From NCBI GenBank assembly GCA_028277225.1, contig JANQHB010000069.1, forward strand, positions 62,001 to 126,000: 64,000 nucleotides of DNA. Reading direction: 5' to 3'. Under the pieces are notes generated by a model. It was not told the DNA's origin and ran no database searches. It saw only the letters and a list, made by a program, of their open reading frames with translations. Below, piece by piece: positions 55,154 to 63,803 of the stretch (its first letter is position 1; each line of letters begins with the position of its first letter). Position numbers and translations under genes: made by a program. Origin of the DNA: Chlorobium sp. GTDB lineage: Bacteria > Bacteroidota > Chlorobiia > Chlorobiales > Chlorobiaceae.

Positions 55154-56152
55154 CTACGGTATTCTCAGCATTCTCGTATTTCCCGCCGCGAGCCCGGTTG
55201 CGAGAAAGAACGCCGCAAGCAAAAGAAGCAAGGGGTACAGTTCCCGATGCTCGATTCTCACAGGACCATCCAGGCGTGTTCGCTCAAGTGCCTCTATTTC
55301 GGTGAACGTCTCAAGAAGAGCATCGCTGTCCGCTGCGGCAAAAAACCTGCCTCCGGCTCTGTCGGCTATTCTTTCAAGCAGCTCTTTTCCGCTTTCCGGC
55401 GACAGACCTGAACCCTCTTCCGGCATTTTGGGATCCCCTTCCGTGCCCATACCGACGACATAAATCAGCACACCCCTGTCCGCCGCTATCCCTGCTGCCG
55501 TCAGCGGCCCGACCTCACCGCTGTTGTTCACTCCGTCGGTCAGGAGCACCATGACCTTTTCACCTGACACCGAGGACTGCAGACGGTTTGTCGCCACAAG
55601 AATCGCTGAACCGATCGCTGTTCCGTCATCACTGATCATATCAGTCGAAACCTCCCTCAGAAGCATGACAAGCACGTCATGATCGTTGGTCAACGGACAC
55701 TGCGTAAAACTTTTCCCTCTGAACAGAACAAGCCCTATCCTGTCCCGAGGATGCTCTCTTATGAAATGCAAGGCGACACTCCTTGCCGCATCGAGACGCG
55801 GCGCCCCGTTGAAATCATCTTCACGCATGGAATCGGAAATATCGAGCACAAGCATGATATCGATCCCCTTTACCGACATCACAGCGCTCTTTAGAGACAC
55901 GCGGGGACGAGCAACTGCAAGAACAGCAAAAACAACCGCTGCAAGCATAAGCAGTCGAGGCACCTTCATCCATTTCCCGGCGGCAAGACCCTCGGCCTTG
56001 AGGCTGCCGACTCCGGGGAACACCATTCTTTTCCGGCCTTTTTCCAGTCGCCGCTCGAGCCACAGGAAAACCGGCAGCAACAGCAGCAGAGTAAACCACC
56101 AGGGCTGGGCAAGCTCAAATCCAGTCGAATCGGTAAACAGACCAGGCATCAT
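55154..56152 (-). CDS. Von Willebrand A domain membrane protein (BatA-like)
   Basis: The 332-aa protein has an N-terminal transmembrane region (about 15-32 and 65-82). A VWA domain follows with the MIDAS motif DISDSM near residue 103, VLLTDGVNNSGEVGPLTAA and a C-terminal transmembrane helix (about 306-324). The layout is BatA. It could act with the BatB-like protein encoded downstream. A 226-base stretch without a recognised gene lies upstream of its start. Confidence 0.87.
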   Translation of the reverse strand: MMPGLFTDSTGFELAQPWWFTLLLLLPVFLWLERRLEKGRKRMVFPGVGSLKAEGLAAGKWMKVPRLLMLAAVVFAVLAVARPRVSLKSAVMSVKGIDIMLVLDISDSMREDDFNGAPRLDAARSVALHFIREHPRDRIGLVLFRGKSFTQCPLTNDHDVLVMLLREVSTDMISDDGTAIGSAILVATNRLQSSVSGEKVMVLLTDGVNNSGEVGPLTAAGIAADRGVLIYVVGMGTEGDPKMPEEGSGLSPESGKELLERIADRAGGRFFAAADSDALLETFTEIEALERTRLDGPVRIEHRELYPLLLLLAAFFLATGLAAGNTRMLRIP

Positions 56153-56379
56153 TCATCCCGTTTTGAGGAAAGATGCGAAAAAGAGCGGGAAGTTTTGTGA
56201 ACGTGAAAATCATCCAAGGGTTACAGACAACCATCACCATACCGAACCCCTGTGCGTTATGGGTGCCGAATCCGCATGCATAACCGACCTTCATGAGGGG
56301 CAACGATGCGCAGAACCTGAACGACGTATACGATCCGCGAACATTCGTCTCGTCCGGTTCTCCTTCGTTTTATCATCAG

Positions 56380-57087
56380 TCAGACCATACTGAGTTCAAG
56401 CTTGTGCTTGACCTTTTCCCAGCCGGGGATGATGGATTCGAGCAAAGAATAGAACTCAGGGCTGTGATCCCTGTATATAAGATGACATAACTCATGGGTC
56501 ACAACATAGTCAATGCATTCCCTTGGTGCCCGGATCAAATCTCTGTTGAGTGTAATCGTGCCTTTGTCTGAAAGGCTTCCCCAGCGCTTTTGCATTCGCC
56601 GGATCGATACATGAGGCCTCGCCACAGCATAACCCTTCAGCTTCACCCAACATCGGTCAATGCTTTTGCTGAATTGCTCTCCGGCCTTTTCCAGATACCA
56701 CGCATCGAGAAGCTCTCTCACCATATCAGGATTCGCAGCATCCCGGGCGGTCACATAAAAGCAGCCACGAGTCAGCCGGACACTGTTTTCCGGATCATGT
56801 ATGAGTTTCAATCGGTATTGCCGACCAAGATACAGATGGGTTTCGCCTGAAACATAACAACGTACTGGCGTTTTCGGGTTAAACTGCCCGAAATAATTCA
56901 TCTGCCTGACAATCCATCGTGCTCTCTTCGCCAATTTCTTTTCAATCAATTCTTTACTGGCATCGACCGGGGCTTTGACAACAACGGAACTGTCAGGACA
57001 TACTGCAATTTCCATGGTTTTTCTGTCACAATGCAACAGGGTGTAATTGATTGTCCTGCCACCCCAGACCAGTTGATAACCATTCAT
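56380..57087 (-). CDS. YgjP-family metallopeptidase (DUF45)
   Basis: From the ATG at 57087 the 235-aa protein has the zinc-protease signature THELCHLIYRDHSPEFY (HExxH-x8-H pattern as HELCH...H, about 195-211). It also has the preceding KRWGSLSDKGTITLNRDLI block that defines the YgjP/DUF45 family. These genes very often sit immediately after hsdR, as here (20 bases downstream), and their role in restriction-modification is unknown. The start codon choice skips a TTG at 57096. Confidence 0.88.
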   Translation of the reverse strand: MNGYQLVWGGRTINYTLLHCDRKTMEIAVCPDSSVVVKAPVDASKELIEKKLAKRARWIVRQMNYFGQFNPKTPVRCYVSGETHLYLGRQYRLKLIHDPENSVRLTRGCFYVTARDAANPDMVRELLDAWYLEKAGEQFSKSIDRCWVKLKGYAVARPHVSIRRMQKRWGSLSDKGTITLNRDLIRAPRECIDYVVTHELCHLIYRDHSPEFYSLLESIIPGWEKVKHKLELSMV

Positions 57088-57107
57088 CACAGTCAATATC
57101 CTCTCTT

Positions 57108-60100
57108 TTACCTCTTACTTCTATGCTCGGCAACCTGCATGACTTTATCGATGATCCTGTCCATATCTTCGATTGACAATGCGATGCCCTTCCTTGTTTT
57201 CAACTCGTCATAGAGGTAATCATCGATCTCGTTAACGGCAAGATTTTTTGCATCATCATCATCCCAGAAATGAACCTTGTTATGCTTTTCCAGAATACCG
57301 CAGACCGCAACGGCCGTATCGGCTGAAACAGCCTCGATGAACGTCTCTTCAGGATTATGTGTTGCGAGAAATGGCTTCAGCACTCCGAAATAGGCCATAG
57401 CGTCTTCATTCCCGACAAGAGTATCGGGAACATCATCATGCACCCTGCCAACAACGTTATTCCTGATATCGACGACTTTCTGCAGATACTCCAGATCCGA
57501 TATTCGTTGAGCCCTGTAATCATCGATAGCCTGCTGAATCAGTCGGGAAAATCTCTCGTAAAACGCCGGGTCTTCATCCATTCGTTCAGTTATCGCCTTT
57601 CTCGTAGCATGGGCAATCGTATCAGCACGTGAAGCCGTTGTTTTGTCTTTCTGATAGACTCCCTGCTCCTCTTTGACCTGATTGAACATGTGGTCATCGA
57701 AAATGTTCACCGGCTCATTGAGCTGGATCACCTCGTCAGCCTGAATATGGGTATCCAGAAGCTTCCTGATTTTCGGCTCGTAAACCCTGTAATCAATAGA
57801 CTCTGCATAGCGCAGCTGGACGGAAGCCTTTAAAGACTGGAATTTCCTGAGATCAGACTTGTACCTTGATAAGGTTTTATCATCTGTCTCTGTAAGAAAT
57901 TTTTCAGAGGAGAGAGCAATGGCAAGAGTTTTTGAAAAGTCGGCAAGACGGCGGTAAAACTCCTCCCTCGTTTCATCGTCAGCAAGCAAAAGCTCATAAG
58001 TCTCCTCGTCGTATGAGTGCTTTACCGTCTTGAAAAGATCCCAAAGACCGGAATACAGTCCCGGCAACGTTTCAATCTCGCTGTTGATTGAAGTGAGTGT
58101 CCCCGCAAGATCGGCCTCATCGAATCCCTCAAATGCACTATACATCGTGAGAGCTTTGTCCAGTTCCCCAAGCACATTGGCATAATCGACGATAAAACCG
58201 AACTCTTTTCCCTCGAAAATCCGGTTGACCCGAGCAATTGCCTGAAGTAACGTATGCTCCTTGAGAACCCGGCACAAATACAGAACGGCATTGCGCGGCG
58301 CATCGAAACCGGTCAGAAGCTTATCGACCACAATCAGAATTTCCGGATCGCCGCCATGCTTGAACTGATTGATCAGCTGCTTGGTATACTCGTCCTCGCC
58401 TCCATATCGCTTCATCATCTTCTGCCAGAATTTCACTACCTCGTCGGTCGGCTCATCATCGGCTTCCTCATAACCCTCGCGCATATCCGGAGGCGAAATA
58501 ACCACTTCGGAACTGACTACCCCGATTTCGTTCAGAAAGGCCTGATACTTCAGTGCAGAAACCTTGTTAGGGGCGACAAGCTGAGCCTTGAAGCCCGTCC
58601 CCTGCCAGTTAGCCCGAAAATGCTCGCTTATATCGAACGCCCTCATGTAAATGACCTGATTCGCTTTGTTCAGCATTTCAGCACGGGCGTACTTGCGTTT
58701 CAGGTCTACCTGCTGATCTCTGGTCAACCCCTGGGTATGACGCTCGAACCAGAGATCGACAGCCGCTTTATTCTGGGTCATCTCCACATGGCGCCCTTCA
58801 TAAAGCAGCGGAACGACAGCCCCGTCTTCTACCGCCTGCGAAATGGAGTAATGAGGCTCTACAAGTTTTCCGAAGCGGGTGAAGTTGTTCTTTTCTTTTT
58901 TCAGCAGCGGGGTTCCAGTGAACCCGAGATAGCAGGCATTGGGGAACATCTGTCGCATCCTGCCGGCAAACGACCCGAACTGGGTTCGATGGCTCTCGTC
59001 AACCAGAATGAAAATATCGGGAGAGTCGTCACGGTACTTGTTGATTGTATACGCCTTGTCAAATTTGTGAATAAGCGTTGTGACAATACCGGACTTCTTA
59101 TCGGATACCAGTTCCAGCAAATTCCTGCCCGATGTTGCACGGTTAGCCTCAAGACCACATGCAGCGAAGGTATTGCCAAGCTGTCGATCGAGGTCGTCCC
59201 GGTCGGTCACCAGAACGATACGGGGATTCTGTATGTCCGGATCAAGAGCAAGATTGCGTGCCAGCATCACCATGCTCAGGGATTTTCCCGATCCCTGGGT
59301 ATGCCAGATAACCCCGCCCCTGCGGGCACCTGCGTCATCGCTTTGCTTTACCCGGCGCAGTGTTGACTTGACAACGAAATACTGTTGATACCGGGCGATT
59401 TTCCTGAAACCGCCATCAAAAACGCTGAACTTCCAAGCCAGTTCCAGCAACCTTTCCGGACGACAGAGATTATACAAAGCCTCATCCTGGTGTGTTATGT
59501 GCTGCGTCTGGATTGCTGGCAATGCACAATGAAACGTCTGTGAGATTTTATCAAGAAGCATATCCGTTATCGGCTGCTGTTTTAATCCTGCCAATTTCTT
59601 GTTTGCTTCACCTGCCTGCCCGGTGTCGATCTCTTTCCACGTGCTCCAGAATTTGGCCGCTGTACCTGTGGTGGCGTACATCGCCTTGTTCTTGTTCACC
59701 GCAAGAAGCATCTGCGTATAAACGAATAGCTTTGGTATGTACTCGTCGTTCTGGTTCCTGATGGACTGGGAAACTGCCTGATCAACTGCAGTTTGCGGTG
59801 ACTTGCACTCGATGACGCAAAACGGAATACCGTTGACAAAAAGAACAATGTCCGGCCTTGTGGTCTCCGTGCTTCGAGAACGCTCGACACTGTATTCAGC
59901 TGTTATATGAAACTTGTTCCTCTCCGGATTGCGCCAGTCGATATAGTTCAGATTGAAGCTTTTGGAGTCCCCCTCGATAGTCTGTTCCATGGCCGTACCG
60001 AGGGTAATGAGATCGTAGACCGCTTCGTTGGTTCTCAAGAGGCCGTCATACCTGACATTTTTCAACTTCTGAATGGCCGACTGAATATTCTCTTCACTGA

Positions 60101-60305
60101 ACAGATATTCGTTTCCCTTGTACCGGATACGGTTGATCTCCTTGAGCTGATTGCGCAGAATGTTTTCCAGCAACACATTGGACATTCTGCTTTGCCTTTC
60201 GCGAAGCGCTTCTGCCGGACTGAGATACTCATAATCCATCGCTGTCAAAAGCAGCAAGGCAGGAATCTGGGACAGATGTTTCTCGTCAGTATGAAAATCA
60301 GTCAT
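57108..60305 (-). CDS. hsdR: Type I restriction enzyme, R subunit
   Basis: The 1065-aa protein has an N-terminal nuclease domain with the PD-(D/E)xK-type VIECKSP (about 160-170). Two RecA-like motor lobes follow: Walker A TQGSGKSLSMV (about 340), a DESH box (VDESHRTQFG) and the motif FTGTPLL. The C-terminal helical part binds the M subunit. HsdR translocates DNA and cuts away from the recognition site. Its ATG overlaps the end of the truncated RhuM gene (ATGA). Confidence 0.96.
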   Translation of the reverse strand: MTDFHTDEKHLSQIPALLLLTAMDYEYLSPAEALRERQSRMSNVLLENILRNQLKEINRIRYKGNEYLFSEENIQSAIQKLKNVRYDGLLRTNEAVYDLITLGTAMEQTIEGDSKSFNLNYIDWRNPERNKFHITAEYSVERSRSTETTRPDIVLFVNGIPFCVIECKSPQTAVDQAVSQSIRNQNDEYIPKLFVYTQMLLAVNKNKAMYATTGTAAKFWSTWKEIDTGQAGEANKKLAGLKQQPITDMLLDKISQTFHCALPAIQTQHITHQDEALYNLCRPERLLELAWKFSVFDGGFRKIARYQQYFVVKSTLRRVKQSDDAGARRGGVIWHTQGSGKSLSMVMLARNLALDPDIQNPRIVLVTDRDDLDRQLGNTFAACGLEANRATSGRNLLELVSDKKSGIVTTLIHKFDKAYTINKYRDDSPDIFILVDESHRTQFGSFAGRMRQMFPNACYLGFTGTPLLKKEKNNFTRFGKLVEPHYSISQAVEDGAVVPLLYEGRHVEMTQNKAAVDLWFERHTQGLTRDQQVDLKRKYARAEMLNKANQVIYMRAFDISEHFRANWQGTGFKAQLVAPNKVSALKYQAFLNEIGVVSSEVVISPPDMREGYEEADDEPTDEVVKFWQKMMKRYGGEDEYTKQLINQFKHGGDPEILIVVDKLLTGFDAPRNAVLYLCRVLKEHTLLQAIARVNRIFEGKEFGFIVDYANVLGELDKALTMYSAFEGFDEADLAGTLTSINSEIETLPGLYSGLWDLFKTVKHSYDEETYELLLADDETREEFYRRLADFSKTLAIALSSEKFLTETDDKTLSRYKSDLRKFQSLKASVQLRYAESIDYRVYEPKIRKLLDTHIQADEVIQLNEPVNIFDDHMFNQVKEEQGVYQKDKTTASRADTIAHATRKAITERMDEDPAFYERFSRLIQQAIDDYRAQRISDLEYLQKVVDIRNNVVGRVHDDVPDTLVGNEDAMAYFGVLKPFLATHNPEETFIEAVSADTAVAVCGILEKHNKVHFWDDDDAKNLAVNEIDDYLYDELKTRKGIALSIEDMDRIIDKVMQVAEHRSKR

Positions 60306-60682
60306 TTCCTCTCCCCATCATTCTCCAACTCTTTCAGGCGCTGGGTAGCCCAGATCCGAAACTGCATACCCTGATGCGACTTCACCCGGTACCCAACCGA
60401 AATGATCACGTCAAGGTTGTAGTACTGAACATCTCTTGTCTGAGTCTTGTCTTCAATAGCTCCATGACGAGTGGTTGTCCGGAATTTCCGGACAACCACT
60501 TTTTCATCAAGCTCACCCTCTTCAAAAACATTTCTAATATGCTCAGATATGGTTTGTTTGCTTTTGCCAAACAGTTCAGCCATATGCGCCTGCGTCAGCC
60601 AGACCGTTTCTTCCTCCAGCCGGACATCGATGGTGATCTTCCCATCGGCTGCCTGATAGATCAAAAATTCAGAGTTGTTCAT
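60302..60682 (-). pseudogene. Truncated RhuM-family gene (N-terminal third)
   Basis: The 126-aa product is the N-terminal part of RhuM (virulence protein family, normally more than 300 aa). It shows VWLTQAHMAELFGKSKQTISEHIRNVF, then the YNLDVIISVGYRVKS block. After MQFRIWATQRLKEL it ends in a short unrelated tail (ENDGERK). Translational overlaps with both neighbours (ATGA with hsdR and with the Fic gene) are kept, so the truncated form may still be expressed. The helix-turn-helix-like part could still bind DNA. Confidence 0.75.
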
Positions 60683-60954
60683 GGGTTAACTCCCAAAGCA
60701 TGCCCATAAGTCTTGAATCCGTCCTCAATAACCTCGGCAATCAGAGCCAGAAATCGTCCGTCCTGTTTCGTATGGACGGCATCCATCACAACTTTCGTTT
60801 CTTTGAGCGTCAGGGTATTGCCTTCGTTTGCGTTCGAGTTGTATCTCCTTAGCAAAACCACGTCCTCGTAAAGATTGGCAACAGTCTCCGGCGGAAATGA
60901 CCGGTATGAATCGAGCTTTTGCATGAGCTTGTCGAGTGTATTGAAGTCAGACAT
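60679..60954 (-). pseudogene. Fic-family gene with the catalytic core deleted
   Basis: From the ATG at 60954 the 91-aa product keeps the Fic N-terminal segment (SYRSFPPETVANLYEDVVL, then NSNANEGNTLTLKETKVV). It then jumps at about residue 57 to a C-terminal-like helix (GRFLALIAEVIEDGFKTYG). The central domain with the HPFxxGN(G/K)R motif is missing, so AMP transfer is impossible. The frame is intact and overlaps the RhuM gene by 4 bases. The deletion is thus in frame. Confidence 0.7.
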
Positions 60955-61172
60955 GACTATGATTACAGGAATCATCAAAAGAGTTCTTTGATGAACAGAG
61001 TCTATTTGTTTTCATTGTATGCGCTACTCCATTGCCAATCTATAGCCTTCTGGCACAAACCCGCTTTCACCGGATTGTTGTGAATATAGTAAATGGCCGA
61101 TCGCAGGTGTTTTTCATCCCGGATATAACGATCCCAGTAATCAGGCATCCAAAACCTGTGAGCCCTGGGAAC

Positions 61173-61190
61173 GCGGAGCCCCAGCTCCGC
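61173..61190. repeat. REP-like palindrome inside the RAYT gene (copy 1)
   Basis: Seven-base arms GCGGAGC and GCTCCGC around loop CCCA. Flanked by GGGAAC and CAT, identical to copy 2 across much of the flanks. Confidence 0.8.
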
Positions 61191-61448
61191 ATGATTCTTC
61201 ATCGCCCAGCGACCTGTAAAAGATTTCCACGACCTGACAATAGATGACAACGGAAGCCTGGGTTCAATCAGCACATGCAGATGATTGGGCATTATACACC
61301 AGGCCAAAAGGCGATACTTTTCCATATCGAACTTCAGCAATGTATCCTGCATCATGGCAGCCATCTGCGGCTGTCCCAAAGCACAACAGCCCATTCCAGC
61401 ATCCAGCCATTTTTCAATCTGTTTCCGTTTCTCTACCTCCCTGGGAGC

Positions 61449-61466
61449 GCGGAGCCCCAGCTCCGC
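61449..61466. repeat. REP-like palindrome inside the RAYT gene (copy 2)
   Basis: Same 18-base sequence as copy 1 (arms 61449-61455 and 61460-61466), preceded by CTGGGAGC. It encodes the AELGLRAPR repeat on the minus strand. Confidence 0.8.
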
Positions 61467-61634
61467 ATTCTTTCCCTCCGCATTTCTTTCCATCTTCTCC
61501 AACTTTTCATCCAGCTCCTGAAGCTTTTGTTGTGGAAGACTGTCGGCCAAACGAAAGGTGATTGATTGCAACAACCCGAAACGATCGCAGTGGGGAAGAT
61601 AGCCACGGGATCGCCATTCTTTGGGGTTGTTATT

Positions 61635-61652
61635 GCGGAGCCGGGGCTCCGC
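61635..61652. repeat. REP-like palindrome near the RAYT start (copy 3)
   Basis: Perfect arms GCGGAGCC and GGCTCCGC around GG, followed by GTTCCCTGGAGCCGCG. It lies in the first 25 codons of the transposase and encodes AEPRLRN. Confidence 0.8.
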
Positions 61653-61695
61653 GTTCCCTGGAGCCGCGTTCCCAGGGGCCGCTTTTCCAGAGGTG

Positions 61696-62934
61696 TCACT
61701 CACGGCATTTCACGATTTCCTGCTTCACCCGCCATTCACCCGTCAACATCTTCTGCATCAGACCGCGTTTCTGGGTTTTGTATTTTTCTGCAAGCTGTTT
61801 CAGCAGGTTGATTTCGTGCTGCACAGAGAACAATATCTTGGCTATTTGATTTTGCTTTTCGAGGTCAGGCAAACAGATTTTTAGCTGTAAAATTTGTTTG
61901 TCCGACAACTCTTTCTGCCCTGTTCCGTCCATTACATGCCCAACTTTCTTATAGTAATCTGGGTTGGCAAAATGGAACCAAAGAAAGTCTTTTGAGAGCT
62001 TTGACTTATTCACGATGAGGCATGAAATTGCATTTGATGTGATACCCCCATCCAATTCAGGTGGTATAATCCCGAATCCACCATTGTGAAAATTTTGCCT
62101 CCCAATAAGAAAGTCACCAGATTTGTGCTGATAATATGGGCGTCCTCGTTCGGTGAGCGTTGGTGCAATTCGATCATTCCTCTCTATCCCCAAACAGTGC
62201 AACTTGACGGTAAGAAGAAAATGGCCATCAACAGAACTTAGCTTTTCTTTACTGGCAATTTTACAGACCTGCCCCAGCTTTACATTTTCCCATTTCGCAC
62301 CTTTTTGGGTGTTTCGCGGTTCGGAAATCAACTCCCGCAGCAGCGACTTAAACCGCTTTTCCTTAACATGAATCAGCCGTTCAGTTTTCTCGATAGCCTC
62401 ATCCCAGGTGGACAGCAGATCAGCAATGGCTTTTTGCTCAGGAAGCGTTGGCAGAACAACCGGAATCTTTTCAACTGTTGATTTATTAATTTTAAGCATG
62501 CTACCACTTGTTCCAGAGGCACTGCGTTGAATGTATGTCCTGACTATCGAGCTCCTTAAATATCCTTCCAGGTACTCATGTGTCACCTGAGTTTCATCGA
62601 CACTAAATCTCATAAGCAAATCAGGGTATGAACAATTCTCAATTTCACCCCTGAAAAGCATTGTCCGCCCAACCTTATCTAAAGTATTCGATCGACTGAT
62701 CAAAAAATCTCCGGGCGCCAAAAGAAAGTCTTGCACTCTAATATCATCCTTGGGAGCCGGTTTCACCTGAGAAGGGTCAAAGCCATTTTCGGTCAGATTA
62801 CCTAAGCTTAAAATCCAACGACCATTTGGTTCTTCTGGACAAGTAGGCGAATACCCATTCTTAATATCTTGAGTTATTAACTTCTTGAGTATCAAGTATT
62901 TCCACCCGTTTGGGAGGTCATTTTTTTCCTTCAC
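61696..62934 (-). CDS. hsdS: Type I restriction enzyme, specificity subunit
   Basis: The 412-aa protein has two target-recognition domains (about 5-150 and 215-370), each ending in the LPEQKAIADLL-type or LEKQNQIAKIL conserved helix, and a terminal coiled part with KRGLMQKMLTGEWRV. It starts with GTG at 62934, overlapping the mini-ORF stop. HsdS determines the DNA sequence recognised by the complex. The recognition site cannot be read from sequence alone. Confidence 0.93.
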   Translation of the reverse strand: MKEKNDLPNGWKYLILKKLITQDIKNGYSPTCPEEPNGRWILSLGNLTENGFDPSQVKPAPKDDIRVQDFLLAPGDFLISRSNTLDKVGRTMLFRGEIENCSYPDLLMRFSVDETQVTHEYLEGYLRSSIVRTYIQRSASGTSGSMLKINKSTVEKIPVVLPTLPEQKAIADLLSTWDEAIEKTERLIHVKEKRFKSLLRELISEPRNTQKGAKWENVKLGQVCKIASKEKLSSVDGHFLLTVKLHCLGIERNDRIAPTLTERGRPYYQHKSGDFLIGRQNFHNGGFGIIPPELDGGITSNAISCLIVNKSKLSKDFLWFHFANPDYYKKVGHVMDGTGQKELSDKQILQLKICLPDLEKQNQIAKILFSVQHEINLLKQLAEKYKTQKRGLMQKMLTGEWRVKQEIVKCRE

Positions 62935-63002
62935 AGCAGAATCTCCTTCAGCTGTTCATCTATCTTCGCCTGCACCTCTGCCAGTTCCTTTCTACTGCTC
63001 AT
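62931..63002 (-). other. 23-codon mini-ORF between the KilA-N gene and hsdS
   Basis: An ATG at 63002 preceded by TTGGAGGGAATAACA opens 23 codons (MSSRKELAEVQAKIDEQLKEILL) and stops in a 4-base overlap with the hsdS GTG. It resembles the last helix of the HsdM C-terminus (KQMSIKLKEIQR). It may be a coupled leader peptide or a remnant from insertion of the KilA-N gene. Confidence 0.4.
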
Positions 63003-63023
63003 TGTTATTCCCTCCAAGTTGCT

Positions 63024-63803
63024 TCAGCGCTCGATCCTCGACCAGCAGACACATTGCTGAAGTTCGATATGGAAAGTCAACTCTTCCCTGATAAAATGCG
63101 CGTTCAGATTTTCGAGATTCGCAAGGCATAAGAGCTGAGAAACATCGGCAAAGTCGCGGATGTTGCCTTTTTCTTTCGGGTTTTCATCCCGCCACTGCCT
63201 GGCTGTTTTACCGAAGAGCGCCATGTTCAAAAGGTCTGCTTCAGAGGCATACACCAGGTTGATCTGTTCCTTGCTCAACTCCTGCGGGATCAGGTGCTCC
63301 CTGATGGCATCGGTATGAATGCGGTAGTTGATTTTGGTCAGATTGCGCCGGATACCCCACCCAAGCTGCTTCAGCTCTTCGTCCTTGAGCCGCTGAAACT
63401 CCTTGATCAGATAAAGTTTAAACTCGACCGAAATCCATGAAGCGAATTCAAAAGCGATATCCTTGTGTGCATACGTTCCCCCATACCTTCCGGCTTTAGA
63501 GAAAACACCAATGGCTCCTGTAATTTCTACCCATTTGGCAGGAGTCATCACAAATGCATTTCGGCCTGACTCGTTTTTAACCGCCTCGAATTCGACACGG
63601 TTAAAATCAGGGTTATGTAACTGTTCCCATATCCCTAAAAACTCGACTGTAAAGCGTGTCCGCATCCAGTTTTGAATGATAAATCGCGGATCATCTGCAT
63701 TTCTGTATTTGGCGATATCCGTCAGCGAGATGTAATCGCCCCTGTCAATCGCCTTCACCCTCACCTCAGTGCTCAACACATTGATTTTATTACTTCTGCT
63801 CAT
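63024..63803 (-). CDS. KilA-N domain protein
   Basis: The 259-aa protein has an N-terminal KilA-N domain: DYISLTDIAKYRNADDPRFIIQNW at about 23-46, then TPAKWVEITGAIGVFSKAGRYGGTYAHKDIAFEFASWIS. Such domains occur in phage and mobile proteins and likely bind DNA. The ATG overlaps the hsdM stop (ATGA). It interrupts the usual hsdM-hsdS order. Its C-terminal half (about 130-259) is helical and not recognised. Confidence 0.87.
   Translation of the reverse strand: MSRSNKINVLSTEVRVKAIDRGDYISLTDIAKYRNADDPRFIIQNWMRTRFTVEFLGIWEQLHNPDFNRVEFEAVKNESGRNAFVMTPAKWVEITGAIGVFSKAGRYGGTYAHKDIAFEFASWISVEFKLYLIKEFQRLKDEELKQLGWGIRRNLTKINYRIHTDAIREHLIPQELSKEQINLVYASEADLLNMALFGKTARQWRDENPKEKGNIRDFADVSQLLCLANLENLNAHFIREELTFHIELQQCVCWSRIER

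Larger units (their letters stand above)
61002..61703 (-). mobile_element. REP-associated tyrosine transposase (RAYT, Y1 family) gene
   Basis: The 233-aa product has the Y1 transposase His-hydrophobe-His (MPNHLHVLIEP) and a late Tyr-containing YWDRYIRDEKHLRSAIYYIHNNP, the RAYT hallmark. It starts with GTG at 61703, overlapping the hsdS stop. Unusually, its reading frame contains REP-like palindromes that encode repeats AELGLRAPR, AELGLRVPR and an N-terminal AEPRLRN. It lies inside the type I restriction operon between hsdS and the Fic gene. Confidence 0.85.

Noticed and set aside
58254..59366. 370-codon plus-strand open frame
   Set aside because: Antisense to hsdR and without protein-like features.
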